From Bacteroidota bacterium (lineage in GTDB: Bacteria > Bacteroidota > Bacteroidia > JACCXN01), in contig JACCXN010000020.1 of the NCBI GenBank assembly GCA_013696965.1, forward strand, positions 62,001 through 126,000: 64,000 nucleotides of DNA, in the 5' to 3' direction. The notes beneath the pieces are model-generated. The model was given only the letters and a program-made list of their open reading frames with translations, had not been told where the DNA came from and did not search any database. Positions 38,294 to 46,978 of this stretch are shown here, piece after piece. A program made the translations under genes and the position numbers. Each line of letters begins with the position of its first letter. Positions within the stretch are counted from its first letter, which is position 1.

Positions 38294-38624
38294 ATGAATT
38301 ACAATTCACAATTACTTAACTGGAATTTGAGGATAAGCAGGGGACTAATAACTATCTTATTTTTCAAGGAATTAGCTGTTCATACATTTATACTACAATT
38401 TGAATTTTTGCAGTTATTAATGAAAATTAGGCTTAAAATAAAGAAACAGGCAACAAAGAGTTTTGAAAATTCAATGAATTTAGAGTTAAATAAATGTAAT
38501 AAAGTTAGTTTTGACTACCTTTCCGCTGAATTCAGATAAAACTGCCTAAAAAAATAAAACCGGTAAAAATCAGAATATTTTCATCCCTGATTATAAAATT
38601 GATATTTTTGAACCACAAAATTAA
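38294..38624 (+). pseudogene. Decayed 3' fragment of a GT-C-like gene before scoB
   Basis: The stretch 38467-38624 is homologous to 30300-30467, the 3' end of the membrane protein gene at 28611. One frame encodes LELNKCNKVSFDYLSAEFR, matching LELNKWNKVSFDYLTPEVR. After a stop and a frameshift, a second frame gives [18 protein letters not shown], matching the parent C-terminus KNIYIDDLKIDVFEPKN, with a stop at the same place (38622-38624). The part before 38467 is open but I cannot align it. The scoB ATG lies 5 bp after the remnant. It appears to be what remains of a second copy of that gene. Confidence 0.7.
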
Positions 38625-38629
38625 TTAAA

Positions 38630-39289
38630 ATGCCTTTAGATAAGAACGGAATTGCCAAACGCATTGCCCAGGAAGTAAAAGACGGTTTCTATGTAAATTT
38701 AGGAATTGGAATACCTACCTTGGTAGCAAATTATATCCCTGAAGGAGTTGATGTTATACTTCAATCAGAAAATGGCTTATTGGGAATGGGCCCTTTTCCT
38801 TTTGCAGGAGAAGAAGATCCTGATTTGATAAATGCCGGAAAACAAACCATTACAACAATTCCTGGATCTGCTTTTTTTGATTCAGCCATGAGTTTTGGAA
38901 TGATTCGCGCAGGGAAAGTTGACCTTACCATTCTTGGAGCAATGGAGGTGAGTGAAACAGGAGATATTGCCAATTGGAAAATACCGGGAAAAATGGTAAA
39001 AGGTATGGGAGGTGCAATGGATTTAGTAGCTTCGGCCAAAAACATTATTGTTGCCATGCAACATATTAATAAGGCCGGGGAATCAAAATTACTTCCAAGT
39101 TGTTCCCTTCCACTTACGGGAGTTAAGTGTGTAAAAAAAATTGTCACAGAATTGGCTGTAATTGATGTTACTCCCCAAGGTTTTAAACTTATTGAAAGGG
39201 CGCCAGGAGTATCTGTGGAAGAAATAGTAAAAGCCACAGCTGGAAAATTAATCGTTGAAGGAGAAATTCCGGAAATGAAAATTTTTTAA
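38630..39289 (+). CDS. scoB: 3-oxoacid CoA-transferase subunit B
   Basis: A 219-residue beta subunit of the CoA-transferase whose alpha subunit is at 27787-28479. [15 protein letters not shown] precedes the catalytic Glu47 in [10 protein letters not shown], which forms the glutamyl-CoA intermediate. [20 protein letters not shown] and [20 protein letters not shown] are conserved features. The sequence appears intact and full length. It is separated from scoA by 10 kb and directly follows the decayed fragment, so its transcription must start within or upstream of that fragment; I see no clear promoter. Confidence 0.94.
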   Translation: MPLDKNGIAKRIAQEVKDGFYVNLGIGIPTLVANYIPEGVDVILQSENGLLGMGPFPFAGEEDPDLINAGKQTITTIPGSAFFDSAMSFGMIRAGKVDLTILGAMEVSETGDIANWKIPGKMVKGMGGAMDLVASAKNIIVAMQHINKAGESKLLPSCSLPLTGVKCVKKIVTELAVIDVTPQGFKLIERAPGVSVEEIVKATAGKLIVEGEIPEMKIF

Positions 39290-39362
39290 ATTCAAACTTC
39301 CTGTAAATAAATTCAGGCTAAATTATCCGGAAAAACGTTGAATTTAACACCATAAAAAAAAC

Positions 39363-41351
39363 ATGATCAAATTAATTCGTTTTAGTGCCCTATTTATTCT
39401 AATCGCACTTTTTGCCTCATGTAGTAATAGTCCTGAAATTTTAAATGTAAAATACAATTTAGGTGAACTTTCAAATGGAGTTATTCAAGCCGATTTATCG
39501 GGGGTAGTTACCAATGGGATAGAAATTCCAACAGAAAGGCAAACCGCTTCTGGCAATTTCGACATTTCATTTGAGGTAAAAGGAAGCAAAGGCCAGAATT
39601 ATTTTTACAAGATTTATTACCAGAACGAAAGTTACAAATTCCCTGAAATTGCTGATACTGCCCAAAATTACAATGCATTTGCAGATGAAAATTTCTATGG
39701 CTCTTGGAATGATCCATCTATAGGATTTAAAAAAGTGCCTGCAATTGATTTTACTATTAATGAATCCATAAAAATTATTGGCAATCCAAGAGACGAAAAA
39801 AAATATTATGGAATTCCATTCCAAAAAACGTATTACAGTGAGGAAGATATTCAAGCCGTAGGCAAAAACATAAGGGAAACACAAGACTGGTTTGCCGCCA
39901 TAGTTTCAAAAGCAGAAAAAAATAAATTAAGTATCGAAGAACAATTGCTTTTTGATGCTAAGTGGGTTTTGAAAAATGAAACCAGGGGAGAGCATGAAAA
40001 CAACCGGTGGAAAAGAAATCCAAGAATGGGCACTTACAGCCTTATGGTAGTAGTTACTACAGAGGAGGAACTAGCCAAGATCCCTAAACACATCCAATTT
40101 ATAAATGAACTTTCAGATAGCGGAATTTTCGTTTCTCCTTATTACTTTTTCAAATACAAAATAAACCCTGATTCTTTTCCTGATACAAAAGTATTTATTG
40201 ATAGCTCCTTTGTAAGGGTACAAGCTTCCATGGATGTTGCTGGGGGAATATGTGCCAATCCACTTGAATATCCCTCTTCAGAAAAAATGCCCGATGAAAA
40301 AGCGTGTGGTTGGAATAAGGATTTATTTAACAATGCACATTTCGGCCAGTTTTTTTCCTCCCTGAATAAAAACTTCCACTTAAATACAATACCTCTTATT
40401 CAAGACGTAAATGATTCCAGTTATACAAAGGATGAATATGATTCAGCAATAAAAAAATATTCAGAAAAACAATTTAAAAAAGATTACATAAGAAGTACTG
40501 AAAATCCGTGTAAATATGTAAGGTATAATGAAAATAAAAAAGCTATTGAGATTGTGAATCCCGGAAATGACAAGCTTGCAGATGCACACAAAGTTAATAT
40601 GGGGATTAAAACAAGAATAGGATTCACTTACGGAAAAATAACTGCTAAAATTAAATTCCCTGAACTGATAAATAAACATAACGTTTGGAATGGATTAACA
40701 AATGCCTTTTGGTTAATATACCAGGATGAACAGGAATGGAATAATCGCAGGGTTTGTAAAACAGGCTATTCCAAAAAGGGAGAAACCATAAATGATGCTC
40801 CAAGGATTTCTCAGACAAATTATTCAGAAATAGATTTCGAAATAGTAAAAACAAGCCCTAAATGGCCAATAGGTTATTACAAGGGGAGAATAAATGAAAA
40901 GGATGAATCGCAAAGTGATGATATTATTGTTGGATGCACTAACTGGGATTTAACCTGTAAGGATTGCAAAACATATACATGGGGAATTGATACGGTTGAA
41001 TATGAAAATAAAACTTTTGAAACAATGCGATGGGACAGTCATTATCAAGCCCTTACTACCCGAACTGCAGCAAAAGACAATGACTTATTCAAAAGCCCAT
41101 ATTACTACTACCAATTTGAATGGACTCCCAACCATATTATTTGGAGAATAGGACCGGAAAAGGATAAACTATCCGTTGTTGGATATATGAACAGTGATAT
41201 AACATCTATTCCCAACAATCAAATGATTGCTGTAATTACCCAGGAATACCACTTATCGGAGTGGTGGCCTCCTATAACCTTTAAGCAAGAATTCATTCCA
41301 TTTCCAAAAAATGATATAATAGGGGAAGTATATGAATTAACGATTGAATAA
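39363..41351 (+). CDS. Lipoprotein with GH16-like C-terminal domain
   Basis: A 662-residue lipoprotein. Signal and lipobox end in FASC (C20). The N-terminal part (about 25-140) is beta-rich. A helical W...KA...DAKW motif follows at about 166-206, shared with two neighbouring membrane proteins. The C-terminal part (about 385-662) looks like a concanavalin-A-type glucanase: GKITAKIKFPE, NAFWLIYQDEQEWNN, then SEIDFEIV, where E489-I-D491-F-E493 fits the GH16 catalytic pattern ExDxE, then YQFEWTPNHIIWRIG, the usual GH16 strand. So it may cleave or transfer a beta-glucan-like chain at the cell surface. Family assignment is by motif only. Confidence 0.65.
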   Translation: MIKLIRFSALFILIALFASCSNSPEILNVKYNLGELSNGVIQADLSGVVTNGIEIPTERQTASGNFDISFEVKGSKGQNYFYKIYYQNESYKFPEIADTAQNYNAFADENFYGSWNDPSIGFKKVPAIDFTINESIKIIGNPRDEKKYYGIPFQKTYYSEEDIQAVGKNIRETQDWFAAIVSKAEKNKLSIEEQLLFDAKWVLKNETRGEHENNRWKRNPRMGTYSLMVVVTTEEELAKIPKHIQFINELSDSGIFVSPYYFFKYKINPDSFPDTKVFIDSSFVRVQASMDVAGGICANPLEYPSSEKMPDEKACGWNKDLFNNAHFGQFFSSLNKNFHLNTIPLIQDVNDSSYTKDEYDSAIKKYSEKQFKKDYIRSTENPCKYVRYNENKKAIEIVNPGNDKLADAHKVNMGIKTRIGFTYGKITAKIKFPELINKHNVWNGLTNAFWLIYQDEQEWNNRRVCKTGYSKKGETINDAPRISQTNYSEIDFEIVKTSPKWPIGYYKGRINEKDESQSDDIIVGCTNWDLTCKDCKTYTWGIDTVEYENKTFETMRWDSHYQALTTRTAAKDNDLFKSPYYYYQFEWTPNHIIWRIGPEKDKLSVVGYMNSDITSIPNNQMIAVITQEYHLSEWWPPITFKQEFIPFPKNDIIGEVYELTIE

Positions 41352-41391
41352 AAAGAGGCTTTTTAAAATTAAATGAAAAACTAAACCCCTA

Positions 41392-42120
41392 GTGAACAAA
41401 GTCAAGAAACTTTCCATAATAATTCCAGCTTACAATGAGGCTGCTACAATTCATTTAATCCTCAATAAGGTATCAAAAGTTGAACTTGTGGATAACATGG
41501 AAAAGGAAATTATTATTGTAAATGATTGTTCCTCTGATAATACAGCTGAAGTTATAGAAAAATACATGCTTAACAATTCAGGTACTACCATTAGCTTGCA
41601 TAACCAGCCCTACAATCAGGGGAAAGGAGCTGCATTGCACAAAGGTATCAAACTTGCCTCTGGTGATTATGTAATTATCCAGGATGCCGATTTGGAATAT
41701 GATCCTGAAGAATACAATGTGTTGTTAAAACCCCTTATAAACGATGTGGCTGATGTTGTATACGGATCAAGATTTATTGGAGGAAAGCCGCACCGCATTC
41801 TTTTTTTCTGGCATACATTAGGGAATAAATTTTTAACTGCGCTTTCCAATATGTTCACCAATTTGAATTTAACGGATATGGAAACCTGTTACAAGGTATT
41901 TAGATCGGATATTATAAAAAACATTGATTTTAAGGAAAAGCGATTTGGTTTTGAACCGGAAGTTACAGCAAAAATTGCCAGAGTACCTAAGGTGCGCATT
42001 TATGAAATAGGAATTTCTTATTATGGCAGAACATACGAAGAAGGAAAAAAAATTGGATGGAAAGATGGTGTAAGAGCAATTTACTGCATTATGAAATACA
42101 ATATTTGGAATCGAAAATAA
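41392..42120 (+). CDS. Glycosyltransferase family 2, polyprenyl-phosphate type
   Basis: A 242-residue GT-A enzyme. [34 protein letters not shown] and the metal-site strand [20 protein letters not shown] are clear. [20 protein letters not shown] and [14 protein letters not shown] are typical of enzymes that pass a hexose to polyprenyl phosphate. No C-terminal membrane helices, so peripheral. The start codon is GTG at 41392; an in-frame stop six codons upstream excludes a longer form. It follows the GH16-like lipoprotein by 40 bp. Confidence 0.88.
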   Translation: MNKVKKLSIIIPAYNEAATIHLILNKVSKVELVDNMEKEIIIVNDCSSDNTAEVIEKYMLNNSGTTISLHNQPYNQGKGAALHKGIKLASGDYVIIQDADLEYDPEEYNVLLKPLINDVADVVYGSRFIGGKPHRILFFWHTLGNKFLTALSNMFTNLNLTDMETCYKVFRSDIIKNIDFKEKRFGFEPEVTAKIARVPKVRIYEIGISYYGRTYEEGKKIGWKDGVRAIYCIMKYNIWNRK

Positions 42121-42155
42121 GGATTTTCAATTTCTTTGAAATTATATAACCTTGC

Positions 42156-42196
42156 TAAAACTTCAGTTTCAATAAAAACATAAAATTGAAGTTTTA
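42156..42196 (+). terminator. Possible weak terminator after the GT2 gene
   Basis: TAAAACTTCA (42156-42165) pairs with TGAAGTTTTA (42187-42196) across a 21-nt spacer. No GC core and only a short T tract, so it may not terminate well. Confidence 0.3.
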
Positions 42197-42341
42197 ATGC
42201 ATAAAATTTACAGGAAAAAAGATAAAGACATTAAAAAAAGTATCCTTTGACAACACAATTTCCATATCTGAGTATAATTATTCCTATAAATCAGGAACAG
42301 GTGTTATTGTTAAAAACAACAGGTATTATTTTAAGAAATGA
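42197..42341 (+). pseudogene. Possible small frameshifted reading frame
   Basis: From the ATG at 42197 one frame reads MHKIYRKKDKDIKK and then stops soon after an A7 run (42233-42239). In the frame used past that run the sequence continues VSFDNTISISEYNYSYKSG and GVIVKNNRYYFKK to a TGA at 42339-42341. That stop overlaps the ATG of the next gene as ATGA, the usual sign of coupled genes. I cannot name the product. It could be the tail of a decayed gene. Confidence 0.35.
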
Positions 42342-43780
42342 CAATGCCTAAACTAAAATTTGATTTTTCCCGGGTAATTCATAAAACAACTATTTCTGGA
42401 TTTATACTTGCATTCATTGTTTCATTTTTAATCTTTGAAACATTTAGTAAAAAACTTTGGGAAACCAGGGAGATTATTATTTCAGATGTAATCTCCTATT
42501 ATGGTTATTTGCCTGCGGCAATAATTCACAATGATTTACACTTAAATTTTATTTATTCCGATCACAAAGGGGTTTATTGGCCTGTTGAGGCTCCAAATGG
42601 AGGGCTGGTGTTTAAAATGACAATGGGACTTTCCATTTTATATTTACCTTTTTTCACAATGGCCCATTTAGAGGCTTTAATATTTGGGTATGAGGCCTAT
42701 GGGTTTTCTATGCCCTATCAGAAATGGATACAGCTTTCCGGATTATTTTATTTTTTTTTCGGACTATTCTATCTTCGCAAAACTCTTAAATTGTTTTTCA
42801 ATGATATTACCGTTTCTTCAACACTACTCACTCTGTTGTTTGCAACAAATCTATATTATTTTGTTACGGATTTATCTCCCTACAGCCATAGTTTTAATTT
42901 TACTTTAATTGCAGCATTTACTTATTACAGCATAAAATGGCATGAAGACAAATCGTTTAAAAAATCATTAATAATAGGTGTTATAGGAGGATTAATTGTT
43001 TTGGCCAGGCCTGTTAATATTCTTGTATTTGTATTTTTTGCATTGTATGATGTTAAAAATTTCTCAGACTATAAATACAGAATCAAAGAGGTTTTAATTT
43101 ACAAAAAACAATTGCTGATAATAGCCTCAATTTCATTTTTAGTAATTCTCCCTCAGCTAATTTACTGGAAAATTATAACCGATCATTTTTTTTATTACTC
43201 CTATACAAATGCAACCCTTGGAGTGGAAAGGTTTTTTTGGACAAATCCTCATATACTGGAAGGACTTTTTAGTTACAGGAAAGGCTGGCTGGTTTATTCT
43301 CCGGTAATGATTTTTTCTCTAATTGGCTTTATTCTACTTTATAAAAAACAGAAAAAATTTTTCATACCCCTTGTTACTTTGTTTGTTTTGTTCATTTATA
43401 TAATTTTTTCCTGGTGGAGCTGGTGGTATGGTGGAGGTTATGGTATGCGACCTATGATAGATATTTATCCATTTTTAGCAATCCCTTTTTGCGCTTTTGT
43501 AGAATACATAATCACCCAAAAAAAAATCATTTACAATGCCCTTGTTGCACTAACATTTTCTTTTTGTATTTATCTTAATTTTCATCAAACCAACCAATAT
43601 CGTGTAGGGTTATTGCATTGGGAGAGTATGACTAAGGAAGCCTATTGGATTTTATTCCTAAACAATCAACTCAATGATTCAGATATAAAGGCATTGAGTG
43701 TTGGGTTTAAAGACCCTGATTTTAAAAAGGCAATGAGAGGTGAGGATGAATATGAATTCAAACCTTTTTATAAAAAATAA
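42338..43780 (+). CDS. Polytopic GT-C-like membrane protein, paralog of the protein at 28611
   Basis: A 480-residue membrane protein with about 11 helices and no large soluble C-terminal domain. It aligns with the 28611 protein throughout: DVISYYGYLPAAIIHNDLHL against DVFGYYLYLPAVFIYQDLGL, then GFSMPYQKW, FYLRKTLKLFFND, LARPVNI, LPQLIYWKIITDHFFYYSY and LFSYRKGWLVYSPVMIFSLI. The conserved first-loop Asp and the SYRKGW motif suggest a GT-C transferase subgroup that I cannot name. It ends 4 bp from the aspS stop in convergent orientation. Confidence 0.7.
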   Translation: MTMPKLKFDFSRVIHKTTISGFILAFIVSFLIFETFSKKLWETREIIISDVISYYGYLPAAIIHNDLHLNFIYSDHKGVYWPVEAPNGGLVFKMTMGLSILYLPFFTMAHLEALIFGYEAYGFSMPYQKWIQLSGLFYFFFGLFYLRKTLKLFFNDITVSSTLLTLLFATNLYYFVTDLSPYSHSFNFTLIAAFTYYSIKWHEDKSFKKSLIIGVIGGLIVLARPVNILVFVFFALYDVKNFSDYKYRIKEVLIYKKQLLIIASISFLVILPQLIYWKIITDHFFYYSYTNATLGVERFFWTNPHILEGLFSYRKGWLVYSPVMIFSLIGFILLYKKQKKFFIPLVTLFVLFIYIIFSWWSWWYGGGYGMRPMIDIYPFLAIPFCAFVEYIITQKKIIYNALVALTFSFCIYLNFHQTNQYRVGLLHWESMTKEAYWILFLNNQLNDSDIKALSVGFKDPDFKKAMRGEDEYEFKPFYKK

Positions 43781-43784
43781 GCAA

Positions 43785-45536
43785 CTATTTTTTTACCTCA
43801 AGCTTAATTCCAAGTTCCTGCAACTGTTCAAAACTAATGGGAGAAGGGGAATCAATCATTACATCCCTTCCTGCATTGTTTTTTGGGAATGCAATAAAAT
43901 CCCGGATACTGTCTGAACCACCAAATAAGGAACAAAGGCGGTCAAAACCAAAGGCAATGCCACCATGAGGAGGCGCACCGAATTCGAAGGCATTCATTAA
44001 AAACCCAAATTGTGCCTGTGCTTCTTCTTGGGTAAAACCAAGCTTTTCAAACATCATTGCCTGCAATAAACGATCATGTATACGTATTGACCCGCCCCCT
44101 ACTTCAACACCATTGATTACCATATCATAGGCATTTGCCCTTACACTAGCTGGATTGGTGGATAAAAGATCAATATCTTCGGCTTTTGGTGAAGTAAAAG
44201 GATGATGCATGGCATGCCAGCGGTTTGTTTCCTCACTCCATTCCAAAAGAGGAAAATCGAGCACCCAAAGTGCCCTGAAAACGTTTTTATCTCTAAACCC
44301 AAGCCGGGTACCCATTTCCAATCTTAATTCTGATAATGCTTTGCGTGTCTTTGATTCCTCACCTGCCAGAATTAATATTAAATCCCCTGGTTTAGCATTG
44401 AAAACTTCAATTAAATTTCTCAAATCTTCTTCACTGTAAAATTTATCTACTGAAGATTTAATTGTTCCATCTAAATTGTACCTGGCATAAACTAATCCTG
44501 TGGCTCCAAGCTGTGGTCGTTTTACGAATTCCGTAAGTTCATCCACTTGCTTGCGTGTATATTCCGAACAACCCTGGGCACAAATTCCTATAATAGATTC
44601 AGCATCATCAAAAACCTTAAATCCCTTATTTTTTAATGGCTCATTTAGCATTGAAAATTTCATTTCAAATCTTATATCCGGTTTGTCATTACCATAATCC
44701 CTCATTGCCTCGGCATACGTAATCCTGGGAACAAGGGGTAGATCGATATTTTTTACTTTTTTAAACAAATGTCTTGTTAAGCCTTCGAAGGTTTGCAATA
44801 TATCTTCCTGTTCCACAAATGCCATTTCACAGTCAATCTGAGTAAATTCGGGCTGCCTGTCGGCACGTAAATCCTCATCCCTGAAACATTTTACAATTTG
44901 GTAGTATTTATCAAAACCTGCTACCATCAACAATTGCTTAAAAGTTTGAGGGGATTGTGGAAGGGCATAAAATTCACCGGGATTCATTCTTGAGGGTACA
45001 ACAAAATCACGTGCTCCTTCAGGAGTTGACTTAATAAGACAAGGAGTTTCAACTTCCAGAAAATCCATTGAGTCAAGGTAATTACGGGTAGCAATTCCCA
45101 TTCTATGTCTTAATTCAAGATTTTTTCTTACGTTGTTTCTTCTTAAATCCAGGTAACGGTACTTCATTCTTAATTCATCCCCACCATCGGTTTCTTCTTC
45201 AATAGTAAAAGGAGGTGTTTTGGAAACATTCAATACTTCAAGTTCATTTACACTAATTTCTATTTCGCCAGTTGGTATTTTAAAATTCTTGTTACTTCTT
45301 TCAGTTACTGAGCCTGAAATCTTAAGCACATATTCCCTACCAAGCTTTCTTGCTTTTTCACATAAATCTGAATTCGTATCCATATTGAATACTAATTGTG
45401 AAATACCGTAGCGGTCACGTAGATCTATGAAAGTCATTCCCCCTAAATCTCTTGATTTTTGTACCCAACCGCATAAAGTAACCCTAGCTCCGGTATTTTT
45501 TATATTTAATTCTCCGCAAGTATGTGTTCTGAGCAT
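43785..45536 (-). CDS. aspS: Aspartyl-tRNA synthetase
   Basis: A 583-residue class II synthetase charging tRNA-Asp. The N-terminal OB-fold anticodon domain (about 1-110) shows [21 protein letters not shown]. Catalytic motifs follow: motif 2 in [20 protein letters not shown] with [10 protein letters not shown], the GAD insertion domain at about 290-415, and motif 3 in [15 protein letters not shown]. Length and the bacterial GAD insertion are standard. Because gatC is present in the window, a tRNA-dependent amidation route exists; whether this AspRS is discriminating cannot be judged. Confidence 0.97.
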   Translation of the reverse strand: MLRTHTCGELNIKNTGARVTLCGWVQKSRDLGGMTFIDLRDRYGISQLVFNMDTNSDLCEKARKLGREYVLKISGSVTERSNKNFKIPTGEIEISVNELEVLNVSKTPPFTIEEETDGGDELRMKYRYLDLRRNNVRKNLELRHRMGIATRNYLDSMDFLEVETPCLIKSTPEGARDFVVPSRMNPGEFYALPQSPQTFKQLLMVAGFDKYYQIVKCFRDEDLRADRQPEFTQIDCEMAFVEQEDILQTFEGLTRHLFKKVKNIDLPLVPRITYAEAMRDYGNDKPDIRFEMKFSMLNEPLKNKGFKVFDDAESIIGICAQGCSEYTRKQVDELTEFVKRPQLGATGLVYARYNLDGTIKSSVDKFYSEEDLRNLIEVFNAKPGDLILILAGEESKTRKALSELRLEMGTRLGFRDKNVFRALWVLDFPLLEWSEETNRWHAMHHPFTSPKAEDIDLLSTNPASVRANAYDMVINGVEVGGGSIRIHDRLLQAMMFEKLGFTQEEAQAQFGFLMNAFEFGAPPHGGIAFGFDRLCSLFGGSDSIRDFIAFPKNNAGRDVMIDSPSPISFEQLQELGIKLEVKK

Positions 45537-45633
45537 ATCTCGTAATTTTATATTAAGTTTGCGAAATTAGCAATTATATTAATGCATAATAGGTTCTCTT
45601 TCTTCAATTAAATACTAATGCGATTTTACAAAT

Positions 45634-46080
45634 ATGGTTTTTTCTATTTTTTCTGATGAACATTTTATGAAAGAGGCTTTAAAAGAAGCGCATAAAGCAT
45701 TTGAAGCTGACGAGGTTCCAGTGGGAGCGATAATTGTTCATGATAATGAAATAATTGCAAGGGCTCACAATTTAACTGAAAGGTTAAATGATGTAACCGC
45801 TCATGCTGAAATGCAGGCAATTACCTCAGCTGCTGGCCACCTTGGCGGCAAATACCTTACTGAGTGCACCCTTTATGTTACTCTTGAACCCTGTGTGATG
45901 TGTGCCGGGGCTAATTTTTGGGCCCAAATAAGTAGAATAGTTTATGGCGCAGAAGATCCAAAAAGAGGTTTTTTAAAAACCGGATATCCCCTACTCCATC
46001 CTAAAACAACTCTTGTAGGTGGAATTTTAGCAAATGAAAGTCAGGAATTATTAAAATCCTTTTTTAAAAAAAAGAGGTGA
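45634..46080 (+). CDS. tadA: tRNA-specific adenosine deaminase (TadA-like)
   Basis: A 148-residue zinc deaminase. The HAEMQAI motif supplies the zinc histidine and catalytic Glu, and PCVMCAG supplies the two zinc cysteines. The start EHFMKEALKEAHKAFEADEV with PVGAIIVHDNEIIARAHN is typical of TadA, which converts A34 to inosine in tRNA-Arg(ACG). A guanine deaminase-like role is less likely given the sequence. Transcribed divergently from aspS across a 97 bp gap. Confidence 0.9.
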   Translation: MVFSIFSDEHFMKEALKEAHKAFEADEVPVGAIIVHDNEIIARAHNLTERLNDVTAHAEMQAITSAAGHLGGKYLTECTLYVTLEPCVMCAGANFWAQISRIVYGAEDPKRGFLKTGYPLLHPKTTLVGGILANESQELLKSFFKKKR

Positions 46081-46171
46081 AAAAAGCTGATTCCTGAAAT
46101 CAAACTACAAAGAGAGTTTATTTAGGTTTGTTTAGTTTTGATAAAGCAACTATTAATAAAGTTTTTGCTGG

Positions 46172-46570
46172 CTAATACCTAATTAACAAATTTCCCTGCT
46201 CATCAATGTTGCACGCATTTCCTTGCGCATCAATAAATCCATCAGTTAACCTCCAAAGTTGGCCATTTGCCAATTTATACAGCTTTCCCTCGTAATATCT
46301 GTACATTCCCCCATCAATTGTTTCGAAAGTGTTGCCGTAAATCATTTCCCAGTTCTGGCCATCCTTGGATTTCATAACCTGATCCCCATCTAATTTATAC
46401 CACAAATTATCCGCCCCTTTCCATTTTTGTTCCAGAGATAGTTCCCATTCCTGATCTGTTTGAATACTTTGACGGGCTTGTTCGATTTTTACCTGGATTT
46501 GTCCGGAACTAAAGGTTGAATAAAATACACCTATAATTGCCAGGGCTAAAATTATTTTTCTCATTTGCAT
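46172..46570 (-). CDS. Small exported protein of unknown function
   Basis: A 132-residue protein with a signal peptide (MRKIILALAIIGVFYSTFSS with GQ after it; the ATG two codons upstream, MQMRK, is also possible). The mature part is rich in Trp, Tyr, Gly and Asp and has loosely repeated short strands (LWYKLDGDQVMKSKDGQNWE, GKLYKLANGQLWRLTDGF), suggesting a small beta structure. I do not recognise the family. It stands alone, convergent with tadA. Confidence 0.6.
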   Translation of the reverse strand: MQMRKIILALAIIGVFYSTFSSGQIQVKIEQARQSIQTDQEWELSLEQKWKGADNLWYKLDGDQVMKSKDGQNWEMIYGNTFETIDGGMYRYYEGKLYKLANGQLWRLTDGFIDAQGNACNIDEQGNLLIRY

Positions 46571-46937
46571 CTATATTTAAAAAATTTGAAATCTTTTCTA
46601 ATAGAAATGCAAAAAAACAGCCAGTAGACTAATTCAAAACCATAAATATCTATTTTCCCTCATAGTTTAATTTTTATTCCTTTTTAAAAAATACTTTTTA
46701 TAAAAACCATTATACAATCCTCTATTCACTTTGTGTAAATTTTTCCGCAATGCACCAAAGAGTATTAACAAAGAGATTTTCGTTTGGCTCGCTTTACAAT
46801 TTTTGATTAGAAAACCTTTAGTCAAATACTAATAAAAGAATGTTATAATGCCAAATACTTTGTTTTATATCTTAAAATTCCAACATACACATCATGCCAA
46901 ATGATTAAAATCATATTATTTTGCTGATTTTCTTCGT
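46571..46937. other. Intergenic stretch without a recognisable gene
   Basis: About 370 bp of A/T-rich sequence between the divergent small exported protein and the bacilliredoxin gene. No open frame with convincing protein features, no tRNA-like fold and no strong hairpin was found by eye. The rightmost part leads into a -7 box at 46938-46945. Confidence 0.6.
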
Positions 46938-46945
46938 TATATTTG
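46938..46945 (+). promoter_or_regulatory. Candidate -7 box for the bacilliredoxin gene
   Basis: TATATTTG fits TAnnTTTG and would start transcription about 25 nt before the ATG at 46979. The nearest TTTG (46920-46923) is only 14 nt upstream, so the -33 element is uncertain. Confidence 0.4.
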
Positions 46946-46978
46946 CACACTCTATTATATTTAATTAAAACAAAAAAT

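Noticed and set aside
38294-38539. An intact 81-residue gene before scoB
   Set aside because: Its C-terminal half is a truncated copy of another protein's end and the homology continues past its stop in another frame, so I call it a pseudogene.
38761-39237. 158-residue minus-strand frame opposite scoB
   Set aside because: Antisense shadow of scoB; no start context or protein features.
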